A stretch of DNA of 64,000 bases from Microbacterium schleiferi (GTDB taxonomy: Bacteria > Actinomycetota > Actinomycetes > Actinomycetales > Microbacteriaceae): assembly GCF_020781975.1 (NCBI RefSeq), contig NZ_JAJGNI010000004.1, forward strand, positions 62,001 through 126,000. Direction: 5' to 3'. Each line of letters starts with the position of its first letter. Position 1 is the first letter of the stretch. The notes under the pieces are model-generated. The model was given only the letters and a program-made list of their open reading frames with translations. It searched no databases and had not been told where the DNA came from. Both the position numbers and the translations under genes were made by a program. Of the stretch, positions 47,350 to 56,057 are shown in pieces.

Positions 47350-48117
47350 TCACCAGTCCTCAGGTTTTGCGAAGCCACCTGTCACAGGCGGCAGCTGGTG
47401 CCGACGGTAGTCATCGGCCGTGAGCCGTTGCCACCAGTGCCTGCCTACACCTTCCGTCGCCTCGCCCTTGAGCATCTGAGACAGCGGCCGCTTTGTGGGG
47501 TTGATGAGCCCGACGGGAACATGCTGTCGAGCAATCCTTAGCGGCAGGCTCAGATCGCCGTCATTGGAGAGTACGAGCGCGCAGTCGACACGCCGAGAGA
47601 GAACGTCGACGAGCAATCGGGTCGCGACATTCACATCCGACCCCTTCTCCTCGAAAGATGAGAAGCGCACCAGAAGGTTCATGTCTCCCTCGGGCCCAAC
47701 GACTTCATCGGCAGGAAGCCAGCTGGGGATGTGATCGACACCGGGAGAGACCACGCGCTTGGGCGCGCGCTTCCGATCCGGGGGACCGATGAGGACACCC
47801 TTGCCGTTCTTGACGTTGTACTGTCCGAGTTCGACTCTCACCCTCGGATCGATCTGCAACGCATTCATGTAGAGCGTCTGGTCGCGCGCAGACGAACTGT
47901 CGCCCTCTTTGACTCTGAGGGCTGTGCAGTAGTCGAGAGACACCACCCGAGTGCGCTGCCCCATCCGGTCGCGCGCGATGCTTTCGCCGAGGCCGACGAG
48001 GTCTAGCCACCGCCATCCTGGTTTCCCGCGACCGCAATGGTCGCGCGCGCCGTAGTACACGTTGAAGGCATCGACATACACACCGACGCGGGTCTTCCTC
48101 TTGAACCAGAACGCCAT
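47350..48117 (-). CDS. NYN-domain protein (putative RNase) in the hsd locus
   Basis: From ATG 48117 the protein has 255 residues. NYN/PIN-like acidic motifs are VYVDAFNVYYGARD, KGSDVNVATRLLVDVL and ALVLSNDGDLSLPLRIA. It is distinct from the island's NYN protein. It lies between hsdS and the Ltp-like gene on the opposite strand from hsd. RNases of this type are often found near restriction and retron-like defence genes; a defence role here is inference. Confidence 0.82.
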   Translation of the reverse strand: MAFWFKRKTRVGVYVDAFNVYYGARDHCGRGKPGWRWLDLVGLGESIARDRMGQRTRVVSLDYCTALRVKEGDSSSARDQTLYMNALQIDPRVRVELGQYNVKNGKGVLIGPPDRKRAPKRVVSPGVDHIPSWLPADEVVGPEGDMNLLVRFSSFEEKGSDVNVATRLLVDVLSRRVDCALVLSNDGDLSLPLRIARQHVPVGLINPTKRPLSQMLKGEATEGVGRHWWQRLTADDYRRHQLPPVTGGFAKPEDW

Positions 48118-48200
48118 TGCGCCATGGTCGCAGACCTCGGGGGCTGTGGATACCGTCACCAAGCATCCACAGCCCCGTTCGTCGCCTGGTCAGCTCCTGC

Positions 48201-49079
48201 TCAGTAGCCGACGGCCGTCAGGGCGTACTCGGCCTGCTCGGGAGTGAACTGCTCGCCGTACTCACTCGTCAGCTGCTCGTACAGGCCCTGCCGTGAGAAC
48301 GACGTGAAGTCCAGGTATGACTGCGCGGACTCGGCAGCCTCGGCGTTCCAATCCACGAGTCCGTTCTGCTCGAGATGGGCGATGGCGAACTCGGCATCCG
48401 CAGCCTCGAATCCCTCACCGTATTCACTCGTGAGCTGCTCGAACAGGCCCGCGCGTGAGAAGGCGGTGAAGTCCAGGTACGACTGCGCAGATCTGATCGC
48501 GTTCTGCTGACCGAGCGTCAGCTGCGGCTTCTCCTCCAGGGTCAGGGTGACGGTCGCACCCTCCTCGATCTGAGCGCCCTCGGCGACATCCTGCGCGATC
48601 ACCGGCATCGACTCGTCGCCGTCGGCAGAAACACGGATGCCGAGAGCCTCGAGAGCCGCGCGAGCCGATGCGCCATCCATGCCGACGACGTTCGGTACGA
48701 TGATCAGCGCTGGCTCGGCCTCGGCCTCGGCGGTGGCGGCCGCCTGCTCGGTCGTGCGCACCGGTGCGGCGGGTGCGGCATCCGAAGTCGACCGGCCGCC
48801 TCCCAGCGCGCTGCCGATCCCGCCGATGACGATCAGTCCGACGACGACTGCGGCTGGGATGATGACCGCCTTGCGCGTGTACCACGGCCGCTTCGAGGGA
48901 GCGGTGACGGTGGCGTGCGCGGGGACGGCGGCGTCCGTTGCGCCGGGCTGGCGCACGAGGTCGGTGCGCCAGGTGGTTCCATCCCAGTACATTTCGGAGC
49001 CGGGCGCGCCCTCGGCGCCCGGATGCGGGTACCAGCCTGCCGGAGTGGACGATGGTGGGGTGTTGCTGGTCTCAGACAT
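48201..49079 (-). CDS. DUF2510-TM-PASTA-Ltp surface protein
   Basis: The 292-residue protein has an N-terminal DUF2510 (PAGWYPHPGAEGAPGSEMYWDGTTWRTD), one transmembrane helix (VIIPAAVVVGLIVIGGIGSAL), an Ala/Glu linker, a PASTA domain (VPNVVGMDGASARAALEALGIRV), and two Ltp repeats (AQSYLDFTAFSRAGLFEQLTSEYGEGF and AQSYLDFTSFSRQGLYEQLTSEYGEQF). The repeats match the host cell surface-exposed lipoprotein family, whose phage TP-J34 member Ltp blocks DNA injection. Here it is anchored by a helix instead of a lipid. A superinfection-exclusion role is possible but unproven. Confidence 0.85.
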   Translation of the reverse strand: MSETSNTPPSSTPAGWYPHPGAEGAPGSEMYWDGTTWRTDLVRQPGATDAAVPAHATVTAPSKRPWYTRKAVIIPAAVVVGLIVIGGIGSALGGGRSTSDAAPAAPVRTTEQAAATAEAEAEPALIIVPNVVGMDGASARAALEALGIRVSADGDESMPVIAQDVAEGAQIEEGATVTLTLEEKPQLTLGQQNAIRSAQSYLDFTAFSRAGLFEQLTSEYGEGFEAADAEFAIAHLEQNGLVDWNAEAAESAQSYLDFTSFSRQGLYEQLTSEYGEQFTPEQAEYALTAVGY

Positions 49080-49226
49080 GAGATTGCCTTTCGGTACGGG
49101 TTAGGCGCGCGCCCCCAGCGCACGTCACCGGCCGTTGGCCAGTCGAACAGGACACACCACCCCTCCGACATTGCGTGCAGCGACACCGGCCGGATCAATG
49201 TCGGAACCCCCTCGTAGTGTCGGGGT

Positions 49227-50576
49227 ATGGATGAGGTTGGCATGGGCGAGGCGGGTCAGCGGCCCGAGGGTCCGGATGCTGACGTGTTCCTGTATGAGGG
49301 TGATGTGCGGGAGTGGGATGGTGAGGTCGGGTGGGTTCCGCCGCGTCCGGACGCTGTCGCCCTGGTGTTGGAGGCTGCCGATTTGGAGGCGGTGTTCGCT
49401 GCGCAACGGTTCGCGCGGGTCGATGACCTCCGCCTGGAAGCCCTGGACGATGTGTCCCGGTATGGGGGTGGGTCCCGGGAGCTGGTGATGCGCTCCCTGC
49501 GGCTCGAGCTTGCGTCTGCTCTGCGGATCACGGAGAACGCGGCGGGGATGATGCTTTCCCGCGCCGAATCACTCGTCCACTCCTACCCGGCCGTGTTGGA
49601 GTCGCTCTCGCGTGCGGGGGTGACGGTCCGTCACGCGGAGATCCTCGTCGATGACCTCGATGTACTCCACCCCGATGTCGCCGCGGGCCTGGTGGGGCGG
49701 GCGCTGGAGCTCGCGGAATCGCTGCCGGTGGGGTCGTTTCGGCGTGCGTTGCGCCGCCTGATTGACCGGGAAACCGCCCCCACGTTGACGGAACGTCACC
49801 AGGTCGCGGTGCGGGGGCGTCGGATCCTGGTGGAGCCGGCGGGGGATTCGATGTCGTGGGTTCACGCGTTGGTCCCGTCGGTGGAAGCCCACGCGATCTA
49901 CGGGCGGGTCACCCAGAAGGCTGTGGTGATCCGTGACCATGACCGCGGTGCGACCCGGGGAGGGGAGCGGGGGGATGGGTCGGAACGGAGTCTGGATGAG
50001 ATCCGCGCTGACGTGTTCTGCGACCTCCTCATCGACGGGACCGTTCCCCAACACCCGAAGCAGGCGCGCGGCATCCGCGCGACCGTTGTCGTCACCGTCC
50101 CCGCCCTCGCGCTCCTCGGCGTCGACGGGGTGACCGACCCGGCGGAGGTGGAGGGGGTCGGCCCGATCCCGATCGAGACCGCCCGGGAGTTGGCCGGTAA
50201 CGCGTCAGGGTGGATGCGGGTGCTGACCCACCCCGAAACCGGGGCCGTCATCAGTGTCGGGCGCACAAAGTACCGGCCACCACCGGAGCTCGCGAAACTG
50301 GTGAAGTGGCGGGCTGACCGGTGCATGGGACCGGGATGCGGGAAACCGGCGTCGCAGTGCCAGATCGACCATTCGGTCGCGTGGGCAGACGGCGGGGAAA
50401 CATCGGTGACGAACACGGCACCGTTCTGCCAGGGCCACCACACCGTGAAGCATCACGGCGGGTGGCAGATCACCCACCTGGGTGACGGGTCCCTGGAATG
50501 GGTATCCCCACACGGGCGCCGATACATCGTGAAGCCCGAACGACACCTCCCCACCTTCTACCCCAACGCGGCTTGA
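49227..50576 (+). CDS. DUF222/HNH protein (13E12 repeat family)
   Basis: The 449-residue protein has the DUF222 helical domain (LRLELASALRITENAAGMMLSRAESLV...RRALRRLIDRETAPTLTERH) and a C-terminal HNH nuclease motif (RCMGPGCGKPASQCQIDHSVAWADGGETSVTNTAPFCQGHHTVKHHGGW). Such proteins are multicopy and often mobile in Actinobacteria; their role is unknown. It lies between the Ltp-like gene and hsdR. Confidence 0.9.
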   Translation: MDEVGMGEAGQRPEGPDADVFLYEGDVREWDGEVGWVPPRPDAVALVLEAADLEAVFAAQRFARVDDLRLEALDDVSRYGGGSRELVMRSLRLELASALRITENAAGMMLSRAESLVHSYPAVLESLSRAGVTVRHAEILVDDLDVLHPDVAAGLVGRALELAESLPVGSFRRALRRLIDRETAPTLTERHQVAVRGRRILVEPAGDSMSWVHALVPSVEAHAIYGRVTQKAVVIRDHDRGATRGGERGDGSERSLDEIRADVFCDLLIDGTVPQHPKQARGIRATVVVTVPALALLGVDGVTDPAEVEGVGPIPIETARELAGNASGWMRVLTHPETGAVISVGRTKYRPPPELAKLVKWRADRCMGPGCGKPASQCQIDHSVAWADGGETSVTNTAPFCQGHHTVKHHGGWQITHLGDGSLEWVSPHGRRYIVKPERHLPTFYPNAA

Positions 50577-50636
50577 CGGTCCCAGTAGCATCGGCTCAAG
50601 GGGTCGGCCGGCGACTCCTGACAGAGGAGCCGTTCG

Positions 50637-53600
50637 GTGGGGAACTTCGACTTCGTCGCGCAGGCGTGGCCGCAGGTCGGTGACGCCGCTGCGCGCGCCG
50701 AAGCCTATCTACGCGCCGACCCGCGGGCATCCGCCACGTACGCTCGACGCGCTGCCGAACTCTTCACCGCCTGGATCTACTCCGCCGAGAACCTCGAGCG
50801 CCCCTACGACGACACCTTCGCCAACCTGACCGCGCAGAGGGCGTTCCGCGACACCGTCGGCGACTCGATCTGCGGCAGCCTCAAGATCATCCGTCTCGTC
50901 GGCAACGACGCCGTCCACAAGGATGACGAGATGCCGCTCGCGCGGGCGCGCGGCTCCCTCGAGCAGCTGCACCGCGTGTGCCTCTGGCTTCACCATTGCT
51001 ATGGCGACCCGGCAGCACCGCAGCCGGCACCATTCGCGTTCGACCGCGTGCCACCGGCACCCGAGTCAGTCGTACGACAAGCACGTAGCGAACTCCTCAA
51101 AATCCAAGCCGAGTTCGACAACGCCCGTGCGCAATTGAGCGAAGCGGCGGCGCTCGGCGCCAAAGCGCAGGCCGAAATTGAGGAGTTACGCGCAGACATC
51201 GCGCGGCTCAAGGCCGAGAACGCCCAACGCAGCACCACGCACAAAATCGCGGATCCGACCGACGCGACCGAGGCCCAGACCCGCGAACAGCTCATCGACC
51301 TGCTGCTCCACGAAGCGGGCTGGCCGCTCGATGATGCCCGCGACCGCGAGTGGCCGGTGACCGGCATCCCGAGCCCGTCGGGCACCGGCAAGGTCGACTA
51401 CGTGCTGTGGGGTGATGACGGAAAGCCGCTCGCCGTCGTCGAAGCGAAGCGCACCTCGACGAGCGCGAAAGAGGGCCGTGAGCAAGCCGCGATCTACGCG
51501 GATGCCCTCGAACGCGACACCGGCCAGCGCCCGCTCATCTTCTACACGAACGGGTACGACACCTGGTACTGGGATGACCGACGCTACCCTCCACGCAAGG
51601 TCGCAGGATTCCTCACGAAAGACGAACTGTTGCTGGCCGTGCAGCGGCGCACGATGCTCAGACCCCTCGAGACCGTCGCGGTCGATCGGGGAATCGTCGA
51701 GCGGTCCTACCAGCTGCGCGCCATTCGCGCTGTGAGCGACGCGTTCGAGCACAAGCGGCGCCGAGCGCTGCTGGTCATGGCCACCGGTACCGGCAAGACC
51801 CGCACCGTGATCGCGCTGGTCGACGTGTTGCAACGCGCGAACTGGGTCAAGCGGGTGCTGTTCCTCGCCGACCGCACCGCGCTCGTGAACCAGGCGGTCG
51901 GCGCCTTCAAGACGCACCTGCCCGACAGTGCACCCGTGAACCTGCTCACCGACCGCGACAGCGAGGGCCGTGTCTTCGTCTCCACGTACGCGACGGTGAT
52001 GAACCTCATCGACGCGGGAGACGACAACCTGCGCCGCTTCGGCCCCGGCTACTTCGATCTCATCGTGGTCGACGAGGCACACCGATCGATCTACAACCGG
52101 TACGGCGAGATCTTCGACTACTTCGACGCGCTCGTCGTCGGTCTCACCGCAACACCCCGAGCCGACATCGACCACAACACGTATCGACTCTTCGAGCTCG
52201 ACGATGGAGTACCCACCGACGCTTTCGAACTCGACGACGCGATCGCGGGAGGTTTCCTCGTGCCGCCGAGAGCTCGCGTCATCGACCTCGGGTTCATGAG
52301 TCGCGGCATCCGCTACGCCGACCTCAGCGACGAGGAACGCGAGCAGTGGGACGCCCTCGAATGGCAGGACGGCGACATCCCCGACGAGGTGGATGCCGCA
52401 GTCCTGAACCGCTGGCTGTTCAACGAAGACACCGTCGACAAGGTCCTCGAGATCCTCGTCGATGAGGGACAGTACGTCCAGGGCGGCGACGTGCTCGGCA
52501 AGACGATCATCTTCGCGAAGAACCAGAAGCACGCCGAGTTCATCCAGGAACGCTTCGACGCGAACTTCCCCGAGCAACGCGGCCAGACGGCGGCGATCAT
52601 CACGCACGCCTCGGGGCCCTACGTTCAGGACCTCATCGACAGGTTCTCGACCCCGGGCGCGAAGCCCCACATCGCCATCTCCGTCGACATGCTCGACACC
52701 GGCATCGACATCCCGGATGTCGTCAACCTCGTGTTCTTCAAGCCGGTGCATTCGCAGACGAAGTACTGGCAGATGGTCGGACGCGGCACCCGACTGCGTC
52801 CCGACCTGTACGGGCCCGGCAAGCCGAAGACTGACTTCATCATCTTCGACGTGTGCGGCAACATCGAGTACTTCAACGCCGACATTCCCGAGGCTTCCGG
52901 TCATCGAACGGTATCCGTCTCGGAGCGCGCGTTCCTCGCACGCCTGCGACTGCTGGGACTGCTCGCGGGTCGCGACGACACGGATGCTGCGCCGCTGCGT
53001 GACCAGCTCGCGACGCGCCTTCACGCCGCGGTGGGAGGCATGAACCGCCAGAACTTCCTCGTTCGCAAGCATCTGCGCGCCGTCGACCGTTTCACCCCCG
53101 CCCAGGCGTGGCAGCACTTCACTCCCGCCGACGTGGATGGCGCCGCCGCCCTCGCGGGACTACCGACGGCCTCCGAAACCGACACCGACGAAGCGGCGAA
53201 GAGGTTCGACCTGCTGCTGCTCGAGGCGCAGGTCGCCGTTGCCGGCGGCGACCCGGTGCCGCAGCTGATCGTTGCACGGGTCGGCGACGTCGCTGCCGCG
53301 TTGCTTCAGCGCCGCGGCATCCCGGCCGTTGATCAGCAGGCTGCGCTGCTCAGCGCCATCACCGATCCAGAGTGGTGGGATGCCGCGAGCCTCACCTATC
53401 TGGAGTCTGTCCGCATAGGCCTGCGCGGGCTCGTGCGTCTGATCGATGCCAGCGGCCAGCATCCGATGTACACGGACTTCGCCGACACGATCGCCGAGCG
53501 CCGCGACGTCGACATCGCGCGGGTCATGCCGGGGCTGGACCGTCGCGCTTTTCGCGAGAAGATCCTCGGATTCCTCGTGGCGCATCGCGACAACCTCGCG

Positions 53601-54026
53601 CTGCGCAAGCTTCGGACCGGACGCGAACTCACCGCCGTCGATCTCGCCGAACTCGAGGCGATCCTCATCAGCGTCGGGGGAGTGGATGCCGAGCAGCTGC
53701 GCGCTCAGGCCGACGAAGCACGCGGCCTCGGGCGACTCATCCGTTCGATCGTCGGGCTCGATCGTTCAGCGGCCGAAGCCGCGCTCAGTGACTTCGTGGC
53801 GGCATCCGGTTTCACACACCGCCAGCACGTGTTCGTCGATCTCATCGTCGAGCAGCTCACGATCGCGGGCCACCTCGACCCGCGTCGACTCTACGAAGAC
53901 CCATTCACGGGAATCGCTTCCGAGGGGCCGGATGCCCTGTTCACGGAAGCGCAGGTCACCGACCTCATCGAACGCCTGCGTCAGCTCGACGAGTCGGCCG
54001 AGCCCCACGACTCGGCATCCGCCTAG
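50637..54026 (+). CDS. hsdR: Type I restriction endonuclease subunit HsdR
   Basis: The 1129-residue protein begins with a DUF4145-like HEPN region (YARRAAELFTAWIYSAENLE, then a GNDAVHKDD segment) and a coiled coil. The endonuclease core follows (KVDYVLWGDDGKPLAVVEAKRTS, the D and E-x-K residues). The SF2 translocase has Walker A MATGTGKTRT, DEAH in VVDEAHRSIYNR, and the TATPR and QMVGRGTR motifs. It starts with GTG 50637. It is separated from hsdMS by four unrelated genes, yet is the only HsdR present. It depends on HsdM for target binding, so it should be idle while hsdM is split. Confidence 0.93.
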   Translation: MGNFDFVAQAWPQVGDAAARAEAYLRADPRASATYARRAAELFTAWIYSAENLERPYDDTFANLTAQRAFRDTVGDSICGSLKIIRLVGNDAVHKDDEMPLARARGSLEQLHRVCLWLHHCYGDPAAPQPAPFAFDRVPPAPESVVRQARSELLKIQAEFDNARAQLSEAAALGAKAQAEIEELRADIARLKAENAQRSTTHKIADPTDATEAQTREQLIDLLLHEAGWPLDDARDREWPVTGIPSPSGTGKVDYVLWGDDGKPLAVVEAKRTSTSAKEGREQAAIYADALERDTGQRPLIFYTNGYDTWYWDDRRYPPRKVAGFLTKDELLLAVQRRTMLRPLETVAVDRGIVERSYQLRAIRAVSDAFEHKRRRALLVMATGTGKTRTVIALVDVLQRANWVKRVLFLADRTALVNQAVGAFKTHLPDSAPVNLLTDRDSEGRVFVSTYATVMNLIDAGDDNLRRFGPGYFDLIVVDEAHRSIYNRYGEIFDYFDALVVGLTATPRADIDHNTYRLFELDDGVPTDAFELDDAIAGGFLVPPRARVIDLGFMSRGIRYADLSDEEREQWDALEWQDGDIPDEVDAAVLNRWLFNEDTVDKVLEILVDEGQYVQGGDVLGKTIIFAKNQKHAEFIQERFDANFPEQRGQTAAIITHASGPYVQDLIDRFSTPGAKPHIAISVDMLDTGIDIPDVVNLVFFKPVHSQTKYWQMVGRGTRLRPDLYGPGKPKTDFIIFDVCGNIEYFNADIPEASGHRTVSVSERAFLARLRLLGLLAGRDDTDAAPLRDQLATRLHAAVGGMNRQNFLVRKHLRAVDRFTPAQAWQHFTPADVDGAAALAGLPTASETDTDEAAKRFDLLLLEAQVAVAGGDPVPQLIVARVGDVAAALLQRRGIPAVDQQAALLSAITDPEWWDAASLTYLESVRIGLRGLVRLIDASGQHPMYTDFADTIAERRDVDIARVMPGLDRRAFREKILGFLVAHRDNLALRKLRTGRELTAVDLAELEAILISVGGVDAEQLRAQADEARGLGRLIRSIVGLDRSAAEAALSDFVAASGFTHRQHVFVDLIVEQLTIAGHLDPRRLYEDPFTGIASEGPDALFTEAQVTDLIERLRQLDESAEPHDSASA

Positions 54027-54054
54027 CCGCCACCACGGAGGTGTTCGGGGCGGA

Positions 54055-54543
54055 TCAGCGGTAGTTGACGAACTGCAGGTCGACGTCGAGGTCGGCTGCC
54101 TTCAGGATCCGGATGACTTCCTGCAGGTCATCCCGGCTCTTGGACTGCACGCGCAGCTCATCGCCCTGGATCTGTGACTTCACCGACTTGGGGCCCTCGT
54201 CGCGGATGATCTTGCCGATCTTCTTCGCGTTCTCCTGAGAGATCCCGTCCTTCAGGCTCGAGACGATGCGGTATTCCTTGCCGCTGGCCGTCGGTTCACC
54301 CGTGTCGAGGCTCTTCAGGGAGATCCCGCGCTTGATCAGCTTCGACTGGAACACGTCGAGCACGGCCTTCGCGCGCTCCTCGGAGTTGGCTTTGATGAGG
54401 ATCTGCTCACCGCTCCAGGCGATCGAGGCGTCGGTGCCTTTGAAGTCGTAGCGCTGCTCGACCTCTTTGCGGGCCTGGTTGAGGGCATTGTCGGCCTCCT
54501 GGTGGTCGACCTTGCTCACGATGTCGAAGGATGAATCAGCCAT
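54055..54543 (-). CDS. yajQ: YajQ family cyclic-di-GMP-binding protein
   Basis: The 162-residue protein matches YajQ/UPF0234 over its full length: [34 protein letters not shown] at the start, and two ferredoxin-like domains ending LQFVNYR. Some members bind c-di-GMP; the cellular role in Actinobacteria is unclear. It converges with hsdR with a 28-bp gap and diverges from malE. Confidence 0.95.
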   Translation of the reverse strand: MADSSFDIVSKVDHQEADNALNQARKEVEQRYDFKGTDASIAWSGEQILIKANSEERAKAVLDVFQSKLIKRGISLKSLDTGEPTASGKEYRIVSSLKDGISQENAKKIGKIIRDEGPKSVKSQIQGDELRVQSKSRDDLQEVIRILKAADLDVDLQFVNYR

Positions 54544-54569
54544 GTCGAAAGTCTACGGGGGTTAGGGCA

Positions 54570-54583
54570 TGGAAGCGCTTCCA
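54570..54583. promoter_or_regulatory. LacI-type operator 1 upstream of malE
   Basis: TGGAAGCGCTTCCA is a perfect palindrome of the LacI/MalR type (AAGCGCTT core). It lies 88 bp, centre to centre, from operator 2, which allows repression by looping. Confidence 0.8.
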
Positions 54584-54657
54584 CCGTTGTGGGAAGTCAC
54601 GAACTGATATCGATGACCAACCGTCTTCTCGCATTATTGTCACGCGGATGATACAAA

Positions 54658-54671
54658 TGTAAGCGCTTGCA
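54658..54671. promoter_or_regulatory. LacI-type operator 2 upstream of malE
   Basis: TGTAAGCGCTTGCA shares the AAGCGCTT core with operator 1. It follows a GATACAAAT stretch that could be the -10 region, so a bound LacI-family repressor would block the promoter. The repressor gene is not in the window. Confidence 0.8.
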
Positions 54672-54749
54672 GAACCCGTGAGCACACTGGTTCGACGCGG
54701 AACACTCGCGACGGCCGATCACATCAGCACTCAAGAGAGGCACACACCA

Positions 54750-55985
54750 ATGAAGGTGAACACGAGGAGCATCGTCGCCCTGGGCGCGATCGCTGCGATT
54801 TCATCTCTGACCCTCGCCGGTTGCGCGGGCAGCTCAGACAGTGGCGAGACCACGGCGCCGGACATGTCCGGCTCCATCACCGTGTGGGTCGACGCCGACC
54901 GTGCAGGCGTGCTCGAGGCGGCGGCTGCCGACTTCACCGAGCAGACCGGCGTCGAGGTCACGCTCGTCCAGAAGGAGTTCGGCGAGATCCGCGACCAGTT
55001 CGTCCAGCAGGTTCCGACCGGTGAAGGCCCCGACATCGCGGTGGGCGCGCACGACTGGCTGGGAACCCTCGTGACCAACGGTGTCGTGGCACCGGTCGAG
55101 CTCGGCGACAAGGCGGGCGACTTCGAGGATGTCGCCATCAACGCCTGGGCCTACGACGGCCAGACCTACGCCGTTCCCTACGCGATCGAAAACATCGCCC
55201 TCATCCGCAACACGGATCTCGTGTCCGAGGCTGCAACCGACTACAACGACATGATCGCCAAGGGTCAGGCCGCCGGTACCGAGTACCCCTTCCTCGTGGG
55301 CCTTGACCCCGAAGCCGCCGACCCGTACCACCTGTACCCCTTCCAGACCTCGTTCGGTGCGCCAGTGTTCGGTCAGAACGCCGACGGCAGCTACAACGCC
55401 GACGACCTGCAGATCGGCAACGAAGGTGGCGTCGAGTTCGCGAACTGGCTAGGCGAGCAGGGTGCTGCCGGCATCCTGAACACCAACATCACCGGTGACC
55501 TCGCTCTGGAGAACTTCACCTCGGGCAAGTCGCCGTTCTTCCTGACCGGCCCGTGGAACGTCCCGGCGATCGAAGAGGCGGGGATCAACTTCTCCGTCGA
55601 CGCGATCCCCTCGGCCGGTGGCCAGGACGCTCAGCCGTTCGCCGGCGTGCAGGGCTTCTTCCTGAGCTCGGAGAGCGAGAACACCCTCGCTGCCAACGAG
55701 TTCCTCGTCAACTACGTCGGTAGCGAAGACGTGCAGATTGCCCTCTACGAGGTCGGCGGCCGCGCCCCGGCGCTGACGGCCGCTTTCGACCAGGTCGAAG
55801 CGAGCGACCCCGTGGTCGCCGGGTTCGGCCAGGTCGGCGCCAACGCCGTGCCGATGCCGAGCATCCCCGAGATGGGCTCGGTCTGGCAGTACTGGGGCGT
55901 GACCGAGGCTGCGATCATCAACGGCGGCGACGCGCCGGCGCTGTGGACGCAGATGGCGGCCGACGTCCAGGCAGCGATCGAGTAA
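54750..55985 (+). CDS. malE: Maltose/maltodextrin ABC transporter substrate-binding lipoprotein
   Basis: The 411-residue protein has a lipoprotein signal (LTLAGC) and a MalE-type fold (SITVWVDADRAGVLEAAAADFTEQTGVEV, YAVPYAIENIALIRNTDL, then a PFFLTGPWNV segment). It binds maltodextrins outside the membrane and delivers them to MalFG. ATG 54750 has AGAGAGG upstream and is preferred to the in-frame GTG at 54678. It is the first gene of the operon and is controlled by the two LacI-type operators. Confidence 0.93.
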   Translation: MKVNTRSIVALGAIAAISSLTLAGCAGSSDSGETTAPDMSGSITVWVDADRAGVLEAAAADFTEQTGVEVTLVQKEFGEIRDQFVQQVPTGEGPDIAVGAHDWLGTLVTNGVVAPVELGDKAGDFEDVAINAWAYDGQTYAVPYAIENIALIRNTDLVSEAATDYNDMIAKGQAAGTEYPFLVGLDPEAADPYHLYPFQTSFGAPVFGQNADGSYNADDLQIGNEGGVEFANWLGEQGAAGILNTNITGDLALENFTSGKSPFFLTGPWNVPAIEEAGINFSVDAIPSAGGQDAQPFAGVQGFFLSSESENTLAANEFLVNYVGSEDVQIALYEVGGRAPALTAAFDQVEASDPVVAGFGQVGANAVPMPSIPEMGSVWQYWGVTEAAIINGGDAPALWTQMAADVQAAIE

Positions 55986-56057
55986 TCCGATCCACGCAGG
56001 TGGGGTGGTGCGTAAGCGCCACCCCACCTCGTACCCTGCTCAGGAAGAGGGATGAGG

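Noticed and set aside
51186..53117. A 643-codon open frame antisense to hsdR
   Set aside because: It is a shadow frame, Val/Asp-rich without motifs, while the plus strand has all HsdR motifs.
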